Shown here piece after piece: positions 1-9,000 of a DNA stretch of 30,041 nt. Origin of the DNA: Acanthaster planci (taxonomy: Eukaryota; Echinodermata; Asteroidea; Valvatida; Acanthasteridae). A program made the translations under genes and the position numbers. The stretch covers positions 4,890,542-4,920,582 of the forward strand of contig NW_019091356.1 of assembly GCF_001949145.1 (NCBI RefSeq), given 5' to 3'. The stretch's first letter is position 1. Each line of letters begins with the position of its first letter. The notes under the pieces are model-generated. The model was not told where the DNA came from, did no database searches, and saw only the letters and a program-made list of their open reading frames with translations.

Positions 1-3000
1 ATGTTAAGGAGGTAACCCCTCCATACGTGCCAGAAGTGACCACACCATATGTTAAGGAGCTGACCACCTCATACGTGCCAGAAGTGACCACATCTTATAA
101 TAAGGAGGTAACTACTCCAATGACCACAGCTCATGTGCCAGAAGTGACCACACCATATGTTGAGGAGGTAACCCCTCCATACGTGCCAGAAGTGACCACA
201 CCTCATATGTCAGAAGTTACCACACTTTCTTTTAAGGAGCTAACCACTTCATATGTGCCAGAAGTGACCACACCTTATAATAAGGAGGTAACTACTCTAT
301 ATGTGCCACCAGTGACCACAACTCATGTGCCAGAAGTGACCACACCTTATGTGCAAGAAGGTACTATGCCTTCTGTTAAGGAGCTAACCACTGCATATGT
401 GCCAGAGGTGACCACATCTTATAATAAGGAGGTAACTAGTACTACATATGTGCCACCAGTGTCCACAGCTCATGTACCGGAAGCGTCCACATCATATGTT
501 AAGAAGATAACCACCCCATACGTACCAGAAGTGACCACACCTTCTGTTAAGGAGGTATCCACTCCATACATGTCCCCATCGACCACAGCTTACGTGCCAA
601 AAGTAAGCACACCTTACATACCAGAGGTAACCAAACCTTTTATGCCTGAGGTAACTATACCATATCAAACTCCAGTGTCCACAGCATATTCTCACCAAAC
701 AAGTACAAGAGTAACATCTCAGCAACCTGTAACCTCCTCCAAAACACCCTTTACAAGTGTACATGTTGTTCCCGGGACTTCAACACCTATACCCCTTGAA
801 CAGACAACAGTGCAGAGACATTCAGCACAGCCTAGTTTGTCTCCAACCGCCCCAACCTATCTTCAAACATCCCCAATTTCTCAGGCTACAAACAGTTTTA
901 CAGAATTGAAACCTGTACATCCGCCAACTGAAATTGCAACATATCTCCCTCCATACTTTTCAACACTGCAAATGTTAAAGTCATCTACCGCAAATATTCC
1001 ATTTGTAACAACACCATATCTCCAGCAAAAGACCACCCCATACATACCAGAAGTGACCACCCCCTACGTGGCACCAATGACAACACCATATAAACCACCA
1101 ATAACAACACCTCATCTGCAAGAAGTTACTACACCTTATATTAAGGAGGTAACCACTTCCTATGTGCCAAAAGTGACCACACCTTATGTTAAGGAGATAA
1201 CCACACCTTTTGTGCCAGAAGTGACTGAACCTCATTCACCACCAGTGAGCACACCTTATATTAAGAAGGTGACCACTCCACACGTGTCACCAGTGACTAC
1301 AGCTTATGTGCCAGAAGTGACCACGTCTTATGTTAATGAGGTATCCACTCGGTATGTGCCACCAGCAACCACACCTTACACGCAAGAGGTAACCAAACCT
1401 TTTGTGCCTGAGGTAACTACTCCATATCTGGCTCCAGTGACCACAGCATATTCCCACGAAACAACTACACAAGCAACACCTCATCAACCTATATCCTCTT
1501 CCAAATTACCTCACACAACTGTAAATGTCCCTGGGACTTCAACACCTATACCCCTTGAACAGACAACAGTGCGGAGGTATTCGTCACAGCCTGTTCCGTC
1601 TCCAACCGCCCCAACCTATCTTCAAACATCCCCAATTTCTCAGGCTACAAACAGTTTTACAGAATTGAAACCTGTACATCCGCCAACTGAAATTGCAACA
1701 TATCTCCCTCCATACTTTTCAACACTGCAAATGTTAAAGTCATCTACCGCAAATATTCCATCTGTAACAACACCATATCTGCAACCAAAGACCTCCCCAT
1801 ATGTGCCAGAGGTGACCACTCCTTATGTAGCACCAATGACAACACCATATATACCACCAATAACCACACCTGAAGTGACTACACCTCATATGAGGGAGGT
1901 ATCCACTCCATACGTGCCACCGGCGACCACACCATATGTACCAGAATTGACCACTCCATTTGTGCCACCAGCGACCACGCCTTATGTACCAGAAGTGACC
2001 AATCCATATGTGCCACCAGCGACCACACCTGTTGTGCCAGAAGTGACCAATCCATATGTGCCACCAGGGACCATACCTCATGTACCAGAAGTGACCAATC
2101 CATATGTGCCACCAGTGACAACACCTTTTTTGCAGGAGGCAACCACTCTATCCATGCCACCAGCGACCACACCTTATGTACCAGAAGTGAGGACTCCTTA
2201 TACATCACCAGTGACCACACCTCATCTGATGAAGCTGACCACTCCATATAAACCCCCAGTGACCACACTTCATGTAACAGAGGTGAAGACACCCTATATC
2301 CCAGAGGTGACCACTGCATATGTGCCACCGCAGTCAACAACTTATGTACAAATGGTAACCACTGAACATTTGCCATCCTTGACCACACCCAGTGTGCCAA
2401 AGTTAACTACTCCACATATGCCACAAGTGACAACGCGCACTGTTAGCACCTGTTACAGTGGTCAGTTCACCTGTAGGGATGGTTCTTGTGTGTCTGGCCA
2501 GAATGTATGTGATGAGGAGTGTGATTGTTCGGATTGCTCTGATGAACATGTGTGTGGTGAGTCTTATGCTGTTTATGCATTAATTTATATACTTCTTTTC
2601 AATACCACTTCTAGTTGTCATATTAAAGATTAAAATTATATAATTATCATATTGAAAAATTACAAATGGTTAATTTATTAATTCTTATATTGATAGTATT
2701 TCAGATGAAGGTTGATACCACTGATGATATCACTTACTAATGTTGTCATTTTGGTTTTTTCATGCACATTACAGGCAATAGGACTACACTTGTATCATGG
2801 ACATCACCACCCAATGAGGTAACACAGGAACCTGCCACTAGCACTACTCTAGAAGTCTCAATACCCATTACATCATCTGGTAAGTTTTTAGTAGAAGCCT
2901 TTGATTACTATGTATCTCTGGTATTACTCAACAGAGTATAACATTTGACAATTTCAATACAGAACCCGTTGACTGCACTATGAATCCATGGACAGAGTGG

Positions 3001-6000
3001 ACACCCTGCTCGTTAATATGCGGCATAGGTCAGAGGTCACGCGACCGTTCTCATGTCCGGTCACCGAATGGCGGTGCTGAGTGTAATAGCACAGAGACTC
3101 ATCAGGACGAATTTTGCAACGTAAATCCTTGCCCTAGTAAGTTTCTTTTCACACCTCATAAACCTAACCTTTGGTGTTGGGGTTTTCGAAATTTTGCAGA
3201 TTACCTTGTTAAGACAGGTACCCCTCATTATCAGTAATGGAAAACAAAGAAAAACAAAGATTTGGACTTAAAACTGACGTTGATATAAACATGGCATTGT
3301 GTTAACTATGCTCTTCCTCTCAGTGTTCGACTGTATATTGAACCTTCTTAATCGAGTCCTGCTTTTTTCCTAACTTGATGTAAGCCTCACTATGAATTTT
3401 ACGACAACTGCAACTTCTGAAAGTGAATTTCTCTCAAATCATGTCATGAAAAACCAGTTTTAATGTTTGTAATTAATTGTAGCTGATGGTAACTGGACCT
3501 CTTGGAGTGCCTGGGCTGACTGTGACAAGACCTGTAACGGTGGTACCTCATTTAGATATCGCAACTGCAGTAACCCACCCCCTAAGAATGGTGGTAAAGA
3601 TTGTGAAGGGGTTCCACTGGAAACCAAAGTTTGCAACCCCAACAAATGTGGTAAGAAAGCTGGTACAAAGTAGATCAAATAGTAAAAATGCTGTCACCTG
3701 TGCAATTTTCCAGATGAGGGTTGCATGGAATCACAGGTAAATTATTTCACGGAGATGTAAAGTTATTGATCATATTGAATATCACATTAACTATTACATG
3801 TAGGCCAGTTCATTTTGTTCATAGTAATTAGGCCTTTTACTTTGAAAAGCAATTTAAAAACTTAAACCATTAACTTAAACCTAGAGATTAAATTCTCTTC
3901 ATTTTTTAGTAACAATTACATATCCACTTTGTTTGGAATTCAGGTACTTATTGTGAAGGTGGCCGTGTCTATGACCCTGACTGTGCAACTCGTTGCCCTT
4001 TGACCTGTGCTGACCTGCAGCTTGGGTCACTCTGTATTGAGGAAGCATGTGAGCCTGGTTGCCGGTGTCCTGACGATATGTTGGAGCAGGATGGGGAGTG
4101 TATCTTGCAGAGGGATTGTGATTGCTGGGATGAGTCAGGGCACAGACATGCCCCTGGCTCTTTTACAGTAGAAGACTGCCGCAATTGGTATATTTTACCA
4201 ACTTAAATTCTTTAATTTACAATTTGGTAATTCATCTATTGCTCATTGTGCCCTTCCATGCAAATTATATTTGGACTTGTGCCCATTATGGGATTTCCCC
4301 CTCTCATCATAAGATGTATTGAATAGTGACTTTGAGAAATAAGAGTGGTGAGACGAACCCGGGGATAAATGTAAGCCTGCCAACCTTGGGTAATGACATC
4401 TTGAAGGCAACATTCCCTGTAACAATATTTGTTTTGTTATCTCTGTTACAGCACTTGTTTAAATGGTCGTTACACTTGTGTTGAGATCCCATGTGCTGTG
4501 GATTGTAGTTGGACTGCATGGACGAAATGGACAGACTGCTCGAAAACATGCGGAACAGGCTCTCAACTCAGATTCAGGTAAACTTTGAAAGGCAGATTTT
4601 GATTGAAATTTTTCAAGTGATAATGGTATGAAACTATAGAAGTCAGTTTAACATGTTTAACCTTGAGGCAAATTGCAGATTTTGAGCCCTATAAAACATT
4701 CTGTGGCAGGGTATCAATCTTTTCTGCTAATCATTTTTGCATTGAATTGGTTTTGTTGCTAGATCACCCAACAATCCAGCAGCATCTAATGGAGGTCTTG
4801 AATGCTACGGATCCAATCAGGAGGAACAAAACTGTAACGTTGAAGATTGCCCTTCAGGTTGTATATATGGCAATGAGACGTATGCTGATGGGGAAATTGT
4901 GACTCGGGATATGTGCAATACTTGGTAAGAAAATGGATCGCCCAATTCAACTTGGAATTCTATTAAAATATGCCTGAAAGTATCAGGCATGTCCAGAAGA
5001 AGTTCAAATACAAAATTAGCCTGGTTTAGCCTAGTGTATGATAGCTTCTCAGTTTTGCTGGTTAATAAGTTTGGCGTTTCGCAAGAATCTTTCTGAATCG
5101 TTGCAAGTCGAAAGCCAAATTTGTTTCTTAATTCCAAATGAAACATTGTCCTCAAGAAATGATGTCAGGTTTTCAGTTGGTAACCGTAACATCTGTAATT
5201 TACATTTTGCATCAGCACATGCGTGAACAGTGTCCTCAATTGTACCGAGAATGTATGCGACGGTGGTTGGTCAACATGGTCTCCATGGTCTATATGTAAT
5301 GCAACATGCAATGGCGGAATTACGGTACGATCACGATCTTGTTCATTGCCACCTCCAAGTAATGGAGGAGCTGTGTGCGAAGGTGATGGGATGGAGGTTG
5401 AAGAGTGCAATACAGACCAATGTCCTGGTGAGTGTGACTCACACATACACATAAACACATCGCACATATGTGAAATGTTCATTGAAATTTGCCTCCGCCT
5501 CTACTCCAGAGTGCACAAATCAAAACGTACAGGCTGTGTCAGGTGCCGTAATTTTCAAGCCACCATTTTTGTTAATCCCCCTTTGAAGTTTTAACTTGAT
5601 TTCCTAATTTAAGAAAGGACCATTGTAAATCTTTGCACGTTTCCTGTGAAAGGCAATGATGGATTACAAAGTTCTTTTTAAAGATTGAAATTGAAACCAC
5701 TTCTTCAGATTCGTATTGTATTTGTAAGTCATAAAGGTAAAAACAGAAGTAAATTTCTCATCTCATGTAGCATTAATTGTGAGACTTTTTCTTCTTCTAG
5801 TTGATGGCGGGTGGTGCAGTTGGTCATCATGGAGTAATTGTAGCAAAGATTGTGATGTTGGCTCCAAGGAACGCTCTCGTGTTTGTGACTGCCCAGCAAC
5901 TGCCTATGGAGGCAAAGAATGCCCAGGAGTAGATACAGAGCAGATGGATTGTAATGTAGATCCATGTCCTGGTAAGCATTGTCCGTGAGACATGTTAGGA

Positions 6001-9000
6001 GTGTATACCTTCCTGTCAGGATACCGACAAGTGAGAAGATGAAAAGAACACAACTTTCAAATTATCCTTTCACTAGATCTGCTCCTAGTAGAACACCCTG
6101 TGTGCTCTACTTCTCGATGAGTACTGGAAATTGCCTGGAATCTAGTGACGTTCTAACATTTTTGTCACTGTTTGTGTAGTTGATTGTCAGACAGACGAAT
6201 GGTCGGACTGGAGTTCTTGCTCAGCCACATGTGATGGTGGTACATCAAAAAGGTATCGTAATATCACCGTGCCTGCTCAGTATGGAGGGGAGAAATGCCA
6301 AGTGGCATTGGTAGAGATGAAACATTGTGGAGTGGAACCTTGCACAGGTGAGTTACCGTGGTGAAAATGAATCGGTTACTGTGAATATTGCCCATTATTT
6401 TTGTCTCTTCTGCAGTTTTTCTCCAAGCTCACATTCCTCAGGCATCATTGAAAATTAGAATATTCTGTTGTTCCTTTATTAGTCTGTGAGGAAGGCTTGG
6501 CTGAAGATGAATGTGCCAATCGATGTCCAAGTAACTGTGCTGATCTGCAGAATGGGGCTGTGTGCATAGTTGAGAACTGTACCAAAGGCTGCCATTGCCC
6601 AGAAAATATGGTAAATCATTCTATGTTGGATCACTGTGAAGCAGTGGTTTTCAAACAGGTCATCACAAGTTTCATTGAATAGCCAATAACTTGTATTCTT
6701 GTATTCGTCACATAATGGTGGTTAAAGGACAAATTCGCTGCCCTTCTTTCCTGTTTTTTAAGCTTATTTTACATGTAAAAAGTTTACAAAAATAAAAGTT
6801 ATTTAGTGTATGTTGGCATGAATTACCATGGGTTTTTGCATCCGATAACAATTTATTATATTGTTTCATTTCATCCTTGGTAGGTTTTACAAGATGTCCA
6901 GTGTGTGTATCAGCCTGAATGTCGCTGTGTCTTAGATCTATTCATCTTAGGTCTTGAATCTGACAAGATTGTCATTCCCGATAATATCGGCTCCTTTCAA
7001 CTTACTGATGGCTCCGTTCAGTATCAGCCAGGGGCAACCATTTATCATCAATGCAACAATTGGTAAGTGTCAGTGTTTGGGCACAGCATTTGACTCAAAA
7101 TTCGAACCTGGATTGTTTGCATTACAGAGGTCCATTACCGCACTCTTAGCTGTGCAGGAACTCATGTTATTAAAGCTTTGTTACTTTGTTTCAATCAATG
7201 AAGCATGAAAAGAGACCAGAGATTCGTGCATAGAGTTTACATAACAGTGTTGTATGGGCACAGCTAATCAAACTTTATCTTTTTTTTTCCAACCCGACAG
7301 TACTTGTAGCAGCGGCTCATTTGTGTGTACTGACTTGGATTGTAAAGGTAGGCTTTGCTTTAGTTTCCTTTGATATATTCTCAGTGTGACCAGCAACAGC
7401 TACCCATAGTAGGATTTGATTTTTGGCGAGCTGCGAAGCAAGTGCAAGACTATGTAATACCGATTTCCGTCTTCTGTCTGTCCATCCGTCCGTCCATCCG
7501 TCCGGCCATCCTCAAATGTTAAAGTTTTGCAGGTCCGTAAGTGTTAAAATGTGCCGTTATGAGTGCTTGTTTGCTTCCTTTTATAATTCCATCAGTATTT
7601 AAATAGTCTCGTATGGCATTAATGCTTAGAAACTTACGAATTTAATGAAAAATTATAAAAGTTGAATGTTAATGTTTTGAGTTGTATTGTGTACTTACAT
7701 TGTAGTACCTACAGTACATATGTACTGAGCACTCCTATAATGTACATGTATGTATGTATAGACAGTGTTTAGACACATACAAATGTACATGTACAGTATG
7801 AGGGGAAAATGTAAGGGATGGGGGGACTCCAAGTGATAAATTAGGATGTTTGTTGGGGGAGGGGTACCTGTAGGAGGAGGCTTATGGGGACAAAGTACAG
7901 GTATGTAGAAAGTGGATGATATGCTGGATAAGGTTGGCGTAACGGCTGCGCTGGATTAGTGGGATGATGAGACAGCCAGAGTAAGAAGTGAAGGGAATGA
8001 CGGGGAGGGGGCAGAGTAGGAAATGGATGGAAAGATAAGGTGGATGTAGGATTGGAGATAGATGGGATAAGGGGTGGAGTCAAAGTAGACACGGTAGATA
8101 TGGGATGATGGGGTATGGATGATAGGGGTAAAATTGTAGAGGATACGATGATACAAAGTGCAGAACTGTACTTTAGAGGAATTTTTATTATGCACCATCC
8201 ATCAAACTCACAAATGCACTGCTTATAAATCATCTAGGTCTAGTCTGACTGTACTGGACCCACACTCAATAGGCATTCTTCTCTCCTGTAAAGAACTGTG
8301 ACACCTTTGTACCTGTATCTCTCTTGTTGGTAGTCTTTGTTGATTTACTTTCAAATGACAGGCGCCTTTTAACACACAGTCTGCACACAGCACTGACTAG
8401 GTTTTTCTCCTAGAGTATAATGAATTTTATTGTTAAGGTCGATAAAATATCTTATACATCTGTATTGCACTCGTGTATCAACCAATCTTGTGAAAATTTT
8501 GATGAATCTTGGTTAGTATTTTCTTGTTTAATTTAGTAACCATATTAAACTTGGATGTCTCAATCTTTCCTGTTATTACAGGAAAGAAATTCAACTTCAT
8601 ATCAAGCAGCAAGCCATGGCGGCTTTGCCATTCTAGTTATAGATCAAAAGAGTGAACAGCTCTACCAGTTAGCAGGTGGACTAATTGGTGGCCCTCACCA
8701 TAGCTAGTTGTAAAATGACTTTACTTTTCTTTTGATATTTTCAGTGATAAGTTCAATCTGTCATTGTATTCCCTGTTTATTCAGTGGACTGTGGTTGGAG
8801 TGAATGGTCTGAATGGTCTGAATGTTCAGCAACTTGTGGTCGAGGAGATAGTGGCAAGTTCCGACGGAGATTCCCCAATAATCCCCAGGCATCACACGGT
8901 GGGATGCAGTGTGAAGGGGATAATGTTGAATATGCAGCTTGCGATCTTGAAGATTGCCGTGAGTTGGATTAGAAATGTCTGCATATCAGTCTGTTGTTTT

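Larger units (their letters stand above)
3..2445 (+). repeat. Mucin-like octapeptide repeat domain (consensus PYVPEVTT)
   Basis: A single uninterrupted exon encodes about 75 copies of a degenerate 24-bp, 8-residue unit. Variants include PYVPEVTT, PYNKEVTT, PYVPPATT and PHVSPVTT. Thr-Thr and Pro are nearly invariant, an aromatic residue (Tyr, sometimes His or Phe) recurs once per unit, and charged Lys/Glu units alternate with neutral VPP units. Cysteine is absent until base 2451. Such Thr/Pro arrays are typical of densely O-glycosylated mucin (PTS) domains and form stiff, hydrated stalks. The array is interrupted twice by a non-octad Ser/Thr/Pro block (about 660-1010 and 1420-1770). It opens before the window, so full length is unknown. 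The GTG at base 27 is not a start, because the frame is open upstream of it. Confidence 0.9.
7348..8784 (+). other. Large intron of gene A (1437 bp) with low-complexity DNA
   Basis: Longest gap between gene A exons, bounded by GTAGGC and TTCAG. No exon of the right phase with TSP1, TIL or VWC signatures was found inside. It holds a TCCG/TCCA simple repeat, a palindromic TGTACATGTA-rich patch around 7738-7797 and a purine-rich stretch listed separately. Confidence 0.75.

Noticed and set aside
27-29. Start codon for gene A at base 27
   Set aside because: The codon is GTG within an array that is already open from base 3, and the repeat continues across it; the true start lies outside the window.
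492-764. Long reverse-strand frames across the mucin exon (also at 981-1235, 1287-1487, 1740-2081 and 1879-2400)
   Set aside because: They are antisense shadows of the 24-bp repeat, with Trp/Cys/Gly-rich nonsense composition and no independent gene features.
3714-3736. Possible mini-exon between TSP1 repeat 2 and the first TIL (TTTCCAG ... GTAAAT)
   Set aside because: It would enter in phase 1 but leave in phase 0, while the next exon needs phase 1. Direct joining of 3650 to 3944 keeps the frame and gives a normal module border.
4181-4190. Conserved CxxW ends seen when TIL exons are read through (for example at 4188, 21349, 24946)
   Set aside because: The Trp is an artefact of reading the intron's first G. 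Splicing changes the codon to TGC or TGT, restoring a conserved cysteine.
7841-8233. Reverse-strand 130-codon frame rich in Ser, Pro and His
   Set aside because: It is explained by the polypyrimidine complement of the purine-rich intron tract.
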